The notes under the pieces were generated by a model. The model was given only the letters and a program-made list of their open reading frames with translations. It did not search any database and was not told the origin of the DNA. This document shows positions 33,888-43,363 of a stretch of DNA of 64,000 bases, piece by piece. The translations under genes and the position numbers were made by a program. Origin of the DNA: Streptomyces xanthii (GTDB lineage: Bacteria > Actinomycetota > Actinomycetes > Streptomycetales > Streptomycetaceae); assembly GCF_014621695.1 (NCBI RefSeq), contig NZ_CP061281.1, positions 930,001 through 994,000 of the forward strand, read 5' to 3'. How positions within the stretch are numbered: position 1 is the first letter of the stretch; each line of letters begins with the position of its first letter.

Positions 33888-34463
33888 ATGAACACTCCCG
33901 ATCCCTACGCCCGGCTGCGGGCCGAACTCGCCGGCCGGCAGCGGCCGGGGCCCGTGCGCGTGGTCGAGGTCGTCGGCTTCGACGGCGGTGACGTGATCGT
34001 GCGGGCGGGCGAGGACGGGGCGCCGGGGCGGATTCCCGCGGGTGAGGTCTCGATGCGGCCGGGCGGGAGCGCGCGGGAGGTCTTCGAGGCCGGGCAGCTG
34101 GTCGAGGCCGAGGAGTTCGGTGTCCGGGAGCAGGACGGGGCCCTTCTGCTGTCGGCCCGGGCGTGTGAGATTCCGGCCCTGCGGGCCTTTCTGGCCGGGC
34201 TGGAGCCCGGGCAGAGAGTCACGGGGACCGTGGCGAGTGTGCGGCCCTTCGGGGCGTTCGTGCATGTCGACGGGGAGCCCGAGGGCAGGTGCACGGGCTT
34301 GATCCAGATACCCGAGCTGTCCTGGTCGCCGGTCTCCCACCCCTGCGAGGTCGTCGAGGCGGGCCGGCGGATCACCGCCGAGGTGATCGTCGCCGAGCCC
34401 CGCACCGGGCAGGTCTCCCTGTCCCTGAAGGCTGTGGCCGGGGACGGTCAGGACGGGCCGTAG
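33888..34463 (+). CDS. S1 RNA-binding domain protein
   Basis: 191 residues. Two OB folds of S1 type: about 20-95 (degenerate; VVGFDGGDVIVRAGEDGAPGRIPAGEVS) and about 110-185 (GQRVTGTVASVRPFGAFVHVDG, then GLIQIPELSW and GQVSLSLKAV), the second with the classic GTV...FGAFV pattern. RNA binding in the cytosol is expected; the exact role is unknown. TAGCGT at 33876-33881 lies six bases before ATG, overlapping a G-run that could also be the ribosome site. The 3' end overlaps the DUF3592-like gene by 16 bases. Confidence 0.85.
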   Translation: MNTPDPYARLRAELAGRQRPGPVRVVEVVGFDGGDVIVRAGEDGAPGRIPAGEVSMRPGGSAREVFEAGQLVEAEEFGVREQDGALLLSARACEIPALRAFLAGLEPGQRVTGTVASVRPFGAFVHVDGEPEGRCTGLIQIPELSWSPVSHPCEVVEAGRRITAEVIVAEPRTGQVSLSLKAVAGDGQDGP

Positions 34464-35311
34464 CCCGGGTATCCGTCCACGAAGGCCGCGTAGAGCAGGT
34501 AGACGGTCGCGAGTTCGACGAGGAGTCCGAAGAGGATCAGGAAAACGGCCACGGCCACCGATCCGGCCTTCTGGCCGCCCGACTCGGGGATCCGTACGAT
34601 GTGCGGCTTGTCCGGGTGGTAGGCGACCTCCACAGTCGCGCCGCCGCCCCGATGGTGCGCGGTCCGGCTCTCTCCGTGCAGGTCCGTGTAGACGTACGTC
34701 TGGAACGTACCGCCCGCGATGCGCGACTGCCCGACCCGCCGGGCCTGGACCGTGATGCCCCGGCGCGGCAGGTACCACTGGAGGTAGAGGTCCTCGACGC
34801 CCATCCACGCGTAGGCCAGGCTCGCCGCGCCGACCGGCCCGACGAGCAGGGTCAGGAGCGCGACGATCGGCTGGCCGTGGATGCCGACGGCGAGCGCGAG
34901 GGCGAGGAAGACGGAGCCGGCCGAGGCGATGCCGATGCGCGTCCGGCGCCTGCTCCTGCGTCTTCGTTCCTCGTCCGGGGTCTCGGTCAGGGCCCGGACG
35001 ACGACCAGTGCCGAGCCGTCGGCCGGCTCCGCTCCGGCATCGCGCTCGGGCAGGACCGCGGTGACCGCGTCGGCGAAGAGCGCGGCGGCGGCCTCGCTCA
35101 CGTCGTCCAGCCGGTGCACGGCCGGCGCCGCTCCCGCCGGTGCGGTGAGTTCGACGGCGACGGCGCGTCCTTCGGCGCGGATCCGCGCGATGGCCGGGAG
35201 CGGGATCCGCGCCTCCTCGCCGGAACGGCTCAGGAGGAGTGCCCCGTCCTCGTAACGGAGCGTGGATCCACCGGAGTTGTGCAGAACGGGTATGGGTGAG
35301 GTGAGTGACAT
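34448..35311 (-). CDS. DUF3592-like membrane protein
   Basis: 287 residues. The N-terminal 110 residues are cytosolic beta-rich with a PH-like look. Two helices (IASAGSVFLALALAVGI and IVALLTLLVGPVGAASLAYAWMG) follow an Arg-rich stretch RRRRSRRRTR; then a DUF3592-type segment (TYVYTDLHGESRTAHHRGGGATVEVAYHPDKPHIVRI) and a final helix VAVAVFLILFGLLVELATVYLLYAAFV. Function unknown. It lies downstream of the LysR gene on the same strand, 24 bases apart, though a link in function is not apparent. Confidence 0.75.
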   Translation of the reverse strand: MSLTSPIPVLHNSGGSTLRYEDGALLLSRSGEEARIPLPAIARIRAEGRAVAVELTAPAGAAPAVHRLDDVSEAAAALFADAVTAVLPERDAGAEPADGSALVVVRALTETPDEERRRRSRRRTRIGIASAGSVFLALALAVGIHGQPIVALLTLLVGPVGAASLAYAWMGVEDLYLQWYLPRRGITVQARRVGQSRIAGGTFQTYVYTDLHGESRTAHHRGGGATVEVAYHPDKPHIVRIPESGGQKAGSVAVAVFLILFGLLVELATVYLLYAAFVDGYPGYGPS

Positions 35312-35335
35312 GTGCGTGATCGTAGGGCCGCGCGC

Positions 35336-36214
35336 TCAGAGGAGGCGCAGCAGGGCGGCGAGCGCCGGGTTGTCGTTGTCCTTGCGCCACACGAGGTCCA
35401 GCTCGACCGGGCGGGGATCGTCCGGCAGGTCCAGCGGCCGGTAGGCGACCCCGGCGTAGCGCATGCTCGTGGCCGCCTCGGGGACGAGCGCCACGCCCCA
35501 GCCGGAGTTGACGAGGGCCAGCATGCTGTGGACCTGGCTGAGGTACTGGACGAAGACGGGTCGCACGCCCGCCGTGTGGAACGTGGTGAGCAGCAGCTCG
35601 TGGAAGTAGCGGGCCTCGACGGAGGAGTACATGAGGAAGTCCTGGCCCTGGAACGCGGCCAGTTCGAGCGGTCCGTCGCCGGACGCGAGCGGGTGGTCCG
35701 CGGGCAGCGCGGCGACGAGTCCTTCGCGGACGGCGGTGCGGGAGGTCAGGTCGGAGCCGATCGCGGACGGCCGAATGAGCCCGAGGTCGAGGGTGCCCTC
35801 GCCGAGCGCCTCCAACTGGTCGCGGGTGACGAGCTCGTGGAGCAGGATCTCGACGTCGGGCAGCGCGCCGCGCGAGGTGGCGAGCAGTTCCCCGAGGGCG
35901 GAGTAGGCGCCGCCGGCGGTGAACCCGACGGCGATCGAACCGGTCTCGCCCGAGGAGACCTGCCGTACGGCAAGGGCCGCGTGCTCGGCCTGGCGGACGA
36001 TGCGGCGGGCCTCACCGAGGAAGGACCGGCCGGCCGGGGTGAGGCGCACGGTCCGGTTCGTCCGGTCCAGGAGGCGTACGCCGAGCTCGTGCTCCAGGAG
36101 CTGGATCTGCCGGCTCAGCGGCGGCTGGGTCATGCGCAGGCGCTCGGCGGCCCGGGTGAAGTGCAGTTCTTCCGCCACGGCCATGAAGCACGTCAGCTGG
36201 GTCAGGGTGAACAA
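35336..36214 (-). CDS. LysR family regulator, probable activator of the aldarate operon
   Basis: About 292 residues. HTH in LTQLTCFMAVAEELHFTRAAERLRMTQPPLSRQIQLLEHELGVRLLDR; the effector domain starts at GSIAVGFTAGGAYSALGEL. I choose the TTG at 36214 because GAGGGAG lies seven bases upstream and the family N-terminus begins right there; the frame reaches an ATG at 36265. It is divergent from the aldarate dehydratase gene, with three TTGGAT-like half-sites between. The normal LysR logic would be activation by galactarate or a similar diacid (inference). Confidence 0.9.
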   Translation of the reverse strand: MFTLTQLTCFMAVAEELHFTRAAERLRMTQPPLSRQIQLLEHELGVRLLDRTNRTVRLTPAGRSFLGEARRIVRQAEHAALAVRQVSSGETGSIAVGFTAGGAYSALGELLATSRGALPDVEILLHELVTRDQLEALGEGTLDLGLIRPSAIGSDLTSRTAVREGLVAALPADHPLASGDGPLELAAFQGQDFLMYSSVEARYFHELLLTTFHTAGVRPVFVQYLSQVHSMLALVNSGWGVALVPEAATSMRYAGVAYRPLDLPDDPRPVELDLVWRKDNDNPALAALLRLL

Positions 36215-36294
36215 GCGCGTACTCCCTCGTCGGCCTGTCGGCGGTTCCGGCCTCGACTCTGCCATGCGGAGCCGTCGATTCCGTCATGCTGTTC

Positions 36295-36351
36295 TTGGAT
36301 CGTGACATCCAAAACTTATGTTGGACGTAAATCAATGGCGGGCCCTAGCGT
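36295..36351 (+). promoter_or_regulatory. LysR binding region and promoter of the aldarate operon
   Basis: Half-sites TTGGAT (36295), ATCCAA (36307-36312) and TTGGAC (36321-36326): the first two form an inverted repeat with a six-base centre, and the third overlaps the likely -35. TAGCGT (36346-36351) is 19 bases after TTGGAC and would be the -10. An extra half-site beside the -35 is the usual activation site layout of LysR regulators. Confidence 0.6.
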
Positions 36352-36426
36352 CGAAGGCGTCGGCCCCGGCGGTGCCCCCCGCCCGCCCCGGTCCGATCCC
36401 CCTTCCCGCCTACCCAGGGACACGAT

Positions 36427-37608
36427 GTGGCGACCACGACGAACACGACACCCGGCACCTTCCGGACCGCGGGCGAGGCCACGTTGGACCGGGTCGCCTG
36501 GCTGCGCCTGTCCTCGGTCACGCTGCCGCTGGCGACGCCGATCAGCGACGCGAAGGTGTTCACCGGCCGGCAGCGGCCGATGACCGAGGTGGCCTTCCTG
36601 TTCGTCGAGATCGCGACCGAACAGGGCCACGAGGGCGTCGGGTTCAGCTACTCCAAGCGGGCCGGCGGTCCCGGTCAGTTCGCCCACGCCAAGGAGATCG
36701 CCGACCAGCTCATCGGCGAGGACCCCAGCGACATCGGCCGGATCTGGACCAAGCTCGTCTGGGCCGGCGCCTCGGTCGGGCGCAGCGGTCTCGCCACACA
36801 GGCGGTCGCCGCGTTCGACATCGCCCTGTGGGATCTGAAGGCGAAGCGGGCCGGACTGCCGCTCGCCAAACTCCTGGGCGCCCACCGCGACTCGGTGCGC
36901 TGCTACAACACCTCCGGAGGCTTCCTGCACGCGCCCACCGAGGAGGTCCTCGACAACGCCGCCGCCTCCCTCGCGAACGGCATCGGCGGCATCAAGATCA
37001 AGGTCGGTCACCCGGACGGGAAGTACGACCTCGCGCGCCTGACCGCGCTGCGCGAGCACGTCGGCGACGACGTGCCGCTCATGGTCGACGCCAACCAGCA
37101 GTGGGACCGCCCGACGGCGCAGCGGATGGGCCGTGCCCTGGAGGAGTTCGGCCTCGTCTGGATCGAGGAGCCGCTCGACGCCTACGACGCGAAGGGGCAC
37201 GCGGCGCTCGCCGCCTCCCTGGACACGCCCGTCGCCACCGGCGAGATGCTGGCGAGCGTCGCCGAGCACGTGGAGCTGATCCGGCACGACGCCGCCGACG
37301 TCATCCAGCCCGACGCGCCCCGGATCGGCGGCATCACCCAGTTCCTCAAGCTGGCCGCGCTCGCCGAGCACCACCAGCTGCAGCTCGCCCCGCACTTCGC
37401 GATGGAGATCCACCTCCACCTCGCGGCCGCCTACCCGATCGAGCCGTGGGTCGAGCACTTCGACTGGCTGGAGCCGCTGTTCGACGAGCGGATCGAGATC
37501 CGCGACGGCCGCATGCACGTGTCGTCCCGCCCCGGGCTCGGCTTCACCCTCAGCGACCAGGCCCGCGCCTGGACCGTCGCCGAGCACGAGGCCGGCCGCC
37601 GCCCCTGA
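36427..37608 (+). CDS. L-talarate/galactarate dehydratase (enolase superfamily)
   Basis: 393 residues, mandelate-racemase subgroup. The K-x-K pair is in [12 protein letters not shown] (about 188-192), metal ligands are in [19 protein letters not shown] and VATGEML, and the His base is in [12 protein letters not shown]. The motifs and N-terminus ([20 protein letters not shown]) match galactarate/talarate dehydratases, which remove water from the C6 diacid to give 5-keto-4-deoxyglucarate. GTG start at 36427 with GGGACACGAT upstream. First gene of a three-gene pathway operon. Confidence 0.88.
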   Translation: MATTTNTTPGTFRTAGEATLDRVAWLRLSSVTLPLATPISDAKVFTGRQRPMTEVAFLFVEIATEQGHEGVGFSYSKRAGGPGQFAHAKEIADQLIGEDPSDIGRIWTKLVWAGASVGRSGLATQAVAAFDIALWDLKAKRAGLPLAKLLGAHRDSVRCYNTSGGFLHAPTEEVLDNAAASLANGIGGIKIKVGHPDGKYDLARLTALREHVGDDVPLMVDANQQWDRPTAQRMGRALEEFGLVWIEEPLDAYDAKGHAALAASLDTPVATGEMLASVAEHVELIRHDAADVIQPDAPRIGGITQFLKLAALAEHHQLQLAPHFAMEIHLHLAAAYPIEPWVEHFDWLEPLFDERIEIRDGRMHVSSRPGLGFTLSDQARAWTVAEHEAGRRP

Positions 37609-37699
37609 GCACCCGCGCCGCTTCCTCCAACTCCCCCGCCAGCCACCCGACTTCCGCGCCCCAGCCACTCCCCGCCCCAGCCACCAGGAGCAGCACCCC

Positions 37700-38626
37700 A
37701 TGACGCGCTACACCCCGGCAGAACTCGGCCGCCGCATCGGCTCCGGACTGCTGTCGTTCCCCGTGACGCACTTCGCCGCCGACCTGTCGTTCGACGAGGA
37801 CGCCTACCGCGAGAACATCGCCCGCCTGGGCAAGTACGACGCCGCGGGGCTCTTCGCGGCGGGCGGCACCGGCGAGTTCTTCTCGCTGACGCCCGCCGAG
37901 GTGGACCGGGTCGTCACGGCCGCCGTGCGGAGCGCGCCCGAGGGCACGCCGATCCTCGCCCCGGCCGGCTACGGGACGGCCACCGCCGTCGAGTTGGCGG
38001 TCGCCGCGGAGCGGGCCGGCGCCGACGGCATCCTGCTCTTCCCGCCCTACCTCACCGAGGCCGGACAGGAGGGCCTGGCCCGGCACGTAGAGGCGGTCTG
38101 CCGCGCCACGTCGCTCGGCGTGATCGTCTACAGCCGCGCCAACGCCGTCTACGCGGCCGAGACCGTCGCCCGCCTCGCGGACAGCTGCCCGAACCTCATC
38201 GGTTACAAGGACGGCGTCGGCGACATCGACACCGTCACCCGCATCCACGCCCGGCTCGGCGACCGCCTCACCTACATCGGCGGTCTGCCCACCGCCGAGA
38301 CCTTCGCGCTGCCCTACCTCCAGCTCGGGGTGACCACGTACTCGTCGGCGATCTTCAACTTCCTGCCGGAGTTCGCCCTCGACTTCTACGCGGCCGTCCG
38401 TGAACTGCGGCAGGCCGACGTCACTCGCATGCTCGCCGAGTTCGTGCTCCCCTACACCGAGATCCGCAACCGGCAGGCCGGCTACGCGGTCAGCATCGTC
38501 AAGGCCGGCATGACCGCCACCGGTCACCCCGCGGGCCCGGTCCGCGCCCCGCTCACCGATCTGACCCCGCAGGAGCTCGACGAGCTGACGGCCCTGATCG
38601 CCCGGGTCCGCCCCATCACGGCCTGA
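37700..38626 (+). CDS. 5-dehydro-4-deoxyglucarate dehydratase
   Basis: 308 residues, DapA/NAL superfamily barrel. The Schiff-base Lys is in [28 protein letters not shown] and [11 protein letters not shown] (catalytic Tyr) are the family signatures of KDGDH. It converts 5-dehydro-4-deoxyglucarate to 2-oxoglutarate semialdehyde with loss of water and CO2, the second step of the oxidative aldarate route. ATG at 37700 follows AGGAGCAGCACCCC. Same strand, 91 bases after the first enzyme. Confidence 0.93.
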   Translation: MTRYTPAELGRRIGSGLLSFPVTHFAADLSFDEDAYRENIARLGKYDAAGLFAAGGTGEFFSLTPAEVDRVVTAAVRSAPEGTPILAPAGYGTATAVELAVAAERAGADGILLFPPYLTEAGQEGLARHVEAVCRATSLGVIVYSRANAVYAAETVARLADSCPNLIGYKDGVGDIDTVTRIHARLGDRLTYIGGLPTAETFALPYLQLGVTTYSSAIFNFLPEFALDFYAAVRELRQADVTRMLAEFVLPYTEIRNRQAGYAVSIVKAGMTATGHPAGPVRAPLTDLTPQELDELTALIARVRPITA

Positions 38627-38675
38627 CCCCGGCCGACGCCCCGCGCCCGCCGATCCCCACCACCGAGGAATCCCC

Positions 38676-40307
38676 ATGAACCCCGCGTCCCCGCCCTCTC
38701 AGCCCGTTCCCCCGCCGGCCGCCGAGCTGACCGGCGCGATGTTCATCGGCGGCCGGCGCGTCACCGGTACGGGCCCCGAGGTTCGCGCGCACGACGCCCG
38801 CACCGGCGCACCGCTCGAACCCGCCTACCCGGGCGGCACCCAGGAGGACGTCGCCGCGGCCTGCGCGGCCGCGGAGGACGCCTTCGACCCGTACCGCGCC
38901 CTCCACCCCGCGGACCGGGCCCACTTCCTGGAGACGGTCGCCGACAACCTGACCGCGCTGGGGGACGCCCTCGTCGCCCGCGCCCACCAGGAGACCGGCC
39001 TGCCCGTCGCCCGGCTGACCGGTGAAGTGGCCCGCACGGCAGGCCAGTTGAGGATGTTCGGCCACGTCCTCACCGAAGGGAGCTGGATGGGCGCGCGCAT
39101 CGACCCGGCGCAGCCCGGCCGCACCCCGCAGCCGCGCCCCGACATCCGTCAGCGGCAGATCCCGCTCGGCCCCGTCGCGGTCTTCGGCGCGAGCAACTTC
39201 CCGCTCGCGTTCTCGGTGCTCGGCGGGGACACCGCCTCCGCGCTGGCCGCCGGCTGCCCCGTCGTCGTCAAGGCCCACGACGCCCACCTCGGCACGGGTG
39301 AACTCGCCGCGCAGGCGGTCCGCGCCGCCGTCGTCGCGCACGGCCTGCCGGACGGCGTCTTCTCCCTCCTCGTCGGCGACGGCCCCACCCTGGGCACGCA
39401 GTTGGTCACCGATCCGCGCATCCAGGCCGTCGCGTTCACCGGCTCCCGCGCCGTCGGACTCGCGCTCGCCCGCACGGCCGCGGCCCGCCCGCGGCCCGTC
39501 CCGGTGTACGCCGAGATGAGCAGCGTCAACCCGGTCGTCCTGATGCCGGGCGCGCTCGCGGAGCGGGCCGCGCCGCTCGCCGAGGAGTTCGTGGCGTCGC
39601 TGACGCTCGGCGCGGGACAGTTCTGCACCAACCCCGGGCTGCTGCTCGCCGTGGACGGCCCCGGCCTGGAGACGTTTCTCGACGTGGCGGGCCGCGCCGT
39701 CACGGCGGACGCGGGCGCCACGATGCTCACCGAGCGCATCGCGCGGGCCTACCGGACCGAGACGGACAGCGTGGCCTCCCACCCCGGGGTCGAGGTCGTC
39801 GCCCGCGGCGCGCTGCCCGACTCCGCGAGCCCCGGGCAGGCCACCCTCATGACCGTCGCGGCGAAGGACGTGCTCGCCGATCCCGCGCTGCAGCGCGAGA
39901 TGTTCGGCGCCGCGGCCCTCGTCGTGCGGTGCGCGGACCTGACGGAGCTCACCGAGACCGTGCGCCGGATGGAGGGCCAGCTCACCGCGACCCTGCACAC
40001 GGCGCCGTCCGACACCGAGGACGCCCGCGCCCTGCTCCCGCTGCTGGAGCGCAAGGCCGGCCGGGTCCTCGCCGGCGGCTGGCCGACCGGTGTCGAGGTC
40101 GGCCACGCCATGGTCCACGGCGGCCCCTACCCGGCCACGACCGACCCCCGCACCACGTCCGTCGGCTCCCGCGCCCTCGAACGCTTCCTGCGGCCCGTCG
40201 CCTACCAGAACCTGCCGCACGACCTGCTGCCCGCCGCGCTGCGCGACGACAACCCGTACGGAGTCCCGAGGCGCGTCGACGGGGACATCGAGCTCCCCCG
40301 TCCGTGA
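38676..40307 (+). CDS. 2-oxoglutarate semialdehyde dehydrogenase (NADP-type aldehyde dehydrogenase)
   Basis: 543 residues. Signatures of the KGSADH III group: IPLGPVAVFGASNFPLAFSVLGGDTASALAAGCPVVVKAH, EMSSVNPVVLMPGAL (catalytic Glu region), GQFCTNPGLLL (catalytic Cys). The product is 2-oxoglutarate, which enters the TCA cycle. ATG at 38676 follows CGAGGAATCCCC. It is the last gene of the operon, 49 bases after the dehydratase. Together with the other two it forms the complete galactarate-to-2-oxoglutarate path. Confidence 0.92.
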   Translation: MNPASPPSQPVPPPAAELTGAMFIGGRRVTGTGPEVRAHDARTGAPLEPAYPGGTQEDVAAACAAAEDAFDPYRALHPADRAHFLETVADNLTALGDALVARAHQETGLPVARLTGEVARTAGQLRMFGHVLTEGSWMGARIDPAQPGRTPQPRPDIRQRQIPLGPVAVFGASNFPLAFSVLGGDTASALAAGCPVVVKAHDAHLGTGELAAQAVRAAVVAHGLPDGVFSLLVGDGPTLGTQLVTDPRIQAVAFTGSRAVGLALARTAAARPRPVPVYAEMSSVNPVVLMPGALAERAAPLAEEFVASLTLGAGQFCTNPGLLLAVDGPGLETFLDVAGRAVTADAGATMLTERIARAYRTETDSVASHPGVEVVARGALPDSASPGQATLMTVAAKDVLADPALQREMFGAAALVVRCADLTELTETVRRMEGQLTATLHTAPSDTEDARALLPLLERKAGRVLAGGWPTGVEVGHAMVHGGPYPATTDPRTTSVGSRALERFLRPVAYQNLPHDLLPAALRDDNPYGVPRRVDGDIELPRP

Positions 40308-40433
40308 GCCCGTGCGGGCCACGCCACCTCTCGGCGCCGCCCTGAGCACGGTCCGCTCACCGGGACGGCGACCCGCTGTCACCGACGGTCGCTAGGCTGC
40401 AACCCGGCACACCGACGGAGACTGTGACGGGGT

Positions 40434-42167
40434 ATGAGCGAGTACACGGGGGAGGCGGGCGACGGGCGGCTGGTCGCCGGCCGGTATCGCGTCGTCGGAC
40501 GGCTCGGCCGCGGCGGCATGGGCACGGTCTGGCGGGCGGTCGACGAGACGCTGCGCCGCGAGGTCGCGGTCAAGGAGCTCAGGTCGTTCAGCGACGCGGA
40601 CGCGCAGGATCTCGCCGAGCAGCGGCTGCGGATGCAGCGGGAGGCGCGGGCCGCCGCCCGGGTGCGGCATCCCGGTGTGGTCTCCGTGTACGACGTGACC
40701 GAGCACGAGGGCCGTCCGGTCATCGTGATGGAGCTGGTCGACGGGCCCTCGCTCGACGGACTGCTGCGCGAGCGCGGTGCGCTGGAGCCCGCGGAGGCCG
40801 CCCGGATCGGCGCCGAGGTCATGGACGCGCTGGCGGCGGCGCACGCCGTCGGCGTCCTGCACCGGGACGTGAAGCCGGGCAACATCCTGCTGGAGCGCAC
40901 CGGCCGGGTCGTCCTCACGGATTTCGGCATCGCGGCCATGGACGAGCCCGACGACGGCGCCGCGACGCGGCTCACCCGCAGCGGTGAGGTGATCGGCTCG
41001 CTCGACTATCTGGCGCCCGAGCGGGCGCGGGGCGGCGAGCCGGGCCCGGAGGCGGACGTGTGGGCGCTGGGCGCGACGCTGTACGCGGCCGTCGAAGGGG
41101 TGTCCCCGTTCCGGCGGACCTCGACCTGGTCGACGATAACGGCGATCGTGTCGGACCCGCTGCCGCCGCCGCGGCGGGCCGGGGCGCTCCTGACGCCCGC
41201 GCTCGCCGAACTGCTGGAGAAGGATCCGCTGCTGCGCGCCGACGCGGTCCGCGCGGCCCAGGTGCTGCACGCCGTGGCCGCGGGTCAGCCGCTGCTGCCG
41301 GGGTCACCGGACACGGTGCGGCTGGGCCGTGCGGCGCCGGTGGCGCCCGCACCCGCAGGACAGTTCGGGCCGCCGCAAGGGCCACGGACCGCGCCGTCGG
41401 CGCCCGTTGCGGCCCCGCACGGCTCCGAGGCGGACACCGAGCGGCGGAAGGCGGGCGGGCGGCGCAGGGCCGCCGTCGCCGGGGCCGTCGCCGCGGTGCT
41501 GCTCGCCGGGGCCGGTGCGACGTACCTCGTCACCAGCCGGGACGACGGGGGCGGGGGCGGGCGCGGCACGGAGGCGGCGGACTCCGCGCGGCCGGGCGCG
41601 CGGCACAGCGCGGGCGACGACGCGGGCTCCTCGGAGTTCCCCGAGGGCGACGGGGACGCGAAGGGGGACGGCAAGAAGGGCGGGGGCGACAAGAGGGAGG
41701 GCGGCGCGAGCGGGGCGCCCTCCGCGGACGCCTCCGGCCCGGCGGCCTCCCGGAGCGCGTCGCCCACGGCGTCCGCGCCGGGAGGCGACAAGGGCTCGGG
41801 CGGAGACCCCTCCGACGACGGCGCATCCAGCGGATCCGGTGGATCGGGTGGCGCGGACGGCGGCTCCGGCGGTGGTTCGGACGGGCCGTCCTGCGGCAGC
41901 GTCGGCGGCGGCAAGGTGAACTGCGAGGTGTGGCGCTCCGCCACGTCCTACGACTCCGGTCACCGGGCGGTCGGCACCCTCAACCAGGGCACCAACTACT
42001 TCTACTGCCAGGCGAAGCTGCCGTACCGGGAGACGTACGGGCAGTGGACGAACGTCTGGTGGGCGAAGACCGACGACGACTCGGGGAACGCGAACGTGTA
42101 CGTGAGCGCCGTGTACCTCAAGGGCGGCGAGAACGACCAGCCGGTGCCGGGCCTCCCGGTCTGCTGA
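40434..42167 (+). CDS. PknB-like Ser/Thr kinase with extracellular Cys-containing domain
   Basis: 577 residues. Kinase domain 18-275: LGRGGMGTVW (Gly loop), VAVKEL (Lys47), HRDVKPGNILL (catalytic Asp), TDFGIA, and APERARGG. A Pro/Ala linker and a membrane helix (AAVAGAVAAVLLAGAGATYLV, about 345-365) follow, then 130 residues of Gly/Ser/Asp/Lys-rich spacer, and a compact external domain with four Cys (CGSVGGGKVNCEVW, NYFYCQAKLPY, GLPVC) that resembles an SH3b-like cell-wall ligand module. Likely senses the envelope. TAGGCT at 40393-40398 is a possible -10. Confidence 0.9.
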   Translation: MSEYTGEAGDGRLVAGRYRVVGRLGRGGMGTVWRAVDETLRREVAVKELRSFSDADAQDLAEQRLRMQREARAAARVRHPGVVSVYDVTEHEGRPVIVMELVDGPSLDGLLRERGALEPAEAARIGAEVMDALAAAHAVGVLHRDVKPGNILLERTGRVVLTDFGIAAMDEPDDGAATRLTRSGEVIGSLDYLAPERARGGEPGPEADVWALGATLYAAVEGVSPFRRTSTWSTITAIVSDPLPPPRRAGALLTPALAELLEKDPLLRADAVRAAQVLHAVAAGQPLLPGSPDTVRLGRAAPVAPAPAGQFGPPQGPRTAPSAPVAAPHGSEADTERRKAGGRRRAAVAGAVAAVLLAGAGATYLVTSRDDGGGGGRGTEAADSARPGARHSAGDDAGSSEFPEGDGDAKGDGKKGGGDKREGGASGAPSADASGPAASRSASPTASAPGGDKGSGGDPSDDGASSGSGGSGGADGGSGGGSDGPSCGSVGGGKVNCEVWRSATSYDSGHRAVGTLNQGTNYFYCQAKLPYRETYGQWTNVWWAKTDDDSGNANVYVSAVYLKGGENDQPVPGLPVC

Positions 42168-42173
42168 ACTGCC

Positions 42174-43289
42174 CTAGGCCTCGGACGACATCGGGGAGGC
42201 GCCGCGGTCGCCGACCGAGTCGCGTGTCACGGACTCGGGGACGGGCCGGTCGTGGCGCAGCGCGTTCCACACCCGCTCGTCGGCCTTGCGCAGCGGCAGC
42301 ACGCGGCCCGCGTCCTGCGCGTCGTAGGTGACGGGCAGCGTGAGCATGTGGGTGCGCTCGGGGCTGATGCCCTTCAGTTCCTGGGCGAGGCCGAGGAGCT
42401 TCTTGGCGGAGGCCAGTTCGGAGTCGGCGCTCAGGGACTTGGTCGCGGTGTCCATCAGGGCGTACGACTTGGCGGGATGGCTGAGCGGGTCGAGGGTGTC
42501 GGCGCGCTGGATGAGCGCCTTGACGAAGGCCTGCTGGAGCTGGATGCGGCCGAGGTCGCTGCCGTCGCCGACGCCGTGCCGGGTGCGGACCAGTTCGAGG
42601 GCCTGCTCGCCCTTGAGGCGGTGCTTGCCCGCGTTCAGGGTGAGGCCGCTGTAGGGGTCGTCGATGGCCTTGCGGGTGTTGACGTCCACGCCGCCGAGTT
42701 CGTCGATGAGCTTCTGGAAGCCCTTGAAGTCGACTTCGAGGTAGTGGTCCATGCGGACGCCCGACAGGTGCTCGACCGTCTTGACGGTGCATGCCGGGCC
42801 GCCGACCTGGTACGACGAGTTGAACATGGTGGCGTGGGCGGCCGGGGCGCTGCCGCCGTCGGTGGTCCGGCACTCGGGCCGGTCGACCATGGTGTCGCGC
42901 GGGATGCTGACGACGGTGGCCTTCTTGTGGCTCTTGTCGACGTGCAGGACCATCGCCGTGTCGGCGCGGGCGCCGGCGATGCCGGTCCCGTAGTGGCCGT
43001 GCGTGCCGGCCCGGGAGTCGGAGCCGAGCAGCAGGATGTTCATGGCGCCGTCGTGCCGCGCCTGCGGGCGGTCCTTGCCCAGGGCGGCGTTCACGTCGGT
43101 GCCCTTGATGTTGCCGTCGAGGTGCTGCCAGGCGTAGGCGACGCCGGTGCCGCCGGCGACGACGACGGCCGCGGCGCCCCAGGCCACCCAGCGCAGGCGC
43201 CTCCCGCGCCGCCGGTGCCGGGAGCCCCCGGTGCTCGGGGGCCCGTACTCGGGGGCCGGGTGGGGATGGTCTGCGCTGCTGCCGTGCAT
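42174..43289 (-). CDS. LytR-CpsA-Psr (LCP) family protein
   Basis: 371 residues. Pro/His-rich cytosolic 25 residues, Arg-rich stop-transfer flank, one helix (WVAWGAAAVVVAGGTGVAYAW, about 34-54), then the external LCP domain: NILLLGSDSRAG, GARADTAMVLHVD, TVVSIPRDTMVD, HYLEVDFKGFQKLIDELGGVDV and ELVRTRHGVGDGSDLGRIQLQQ, carrying the Arg/Asp residues that bind pyrophosphate-lipid. LCP enzymes attach teichoic acid or other glycopolymers to peptidoglycan. It converges with the kinase gene seven bases away. Candidate phosphorylation target by neighbourhood only. Confidence 0.92.
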   Translation of the reverse strand: MHGSSADHPHPAPEYGPPSTGGSRHRRRGRRLRWVAWGAAAVVVAGGTGVAYAWQHLDGNIKGTDVNAALGKDRPQARHDGAMNILLLGSDSRAGTHGHYGTGIAGARADTAMVLHVDKSHKKATVVSIPRDTMVDRPECRTTDGGSAPAAHATMFNSSYQVGGPACTVKTVEHLSGVRMDHYLEVDFKGFQKLIDELGGVDVNTRKAIDDPYSGLTLNAGKHRLKGEQALELVRTRHGVGDGSDLGRIQLQQAFVKALIQRADTLDPLSHPAKSYALMDTATKSLSADSELASAKKLLGLAQELKGISPERTHMLTLPVTYDAQDAGRVLPLRKADERVWNALRHDRPVPESVTRDSVGDRGASPMSSEA

Positions 43290-43363
43290 GTGGTGCTCCT
43301 CGCCGCCCTGACGGGCGGCCCGCGTCGTCGTCCCGGGTCGTGCCTCGCCCCCGTGCCGTCGGC

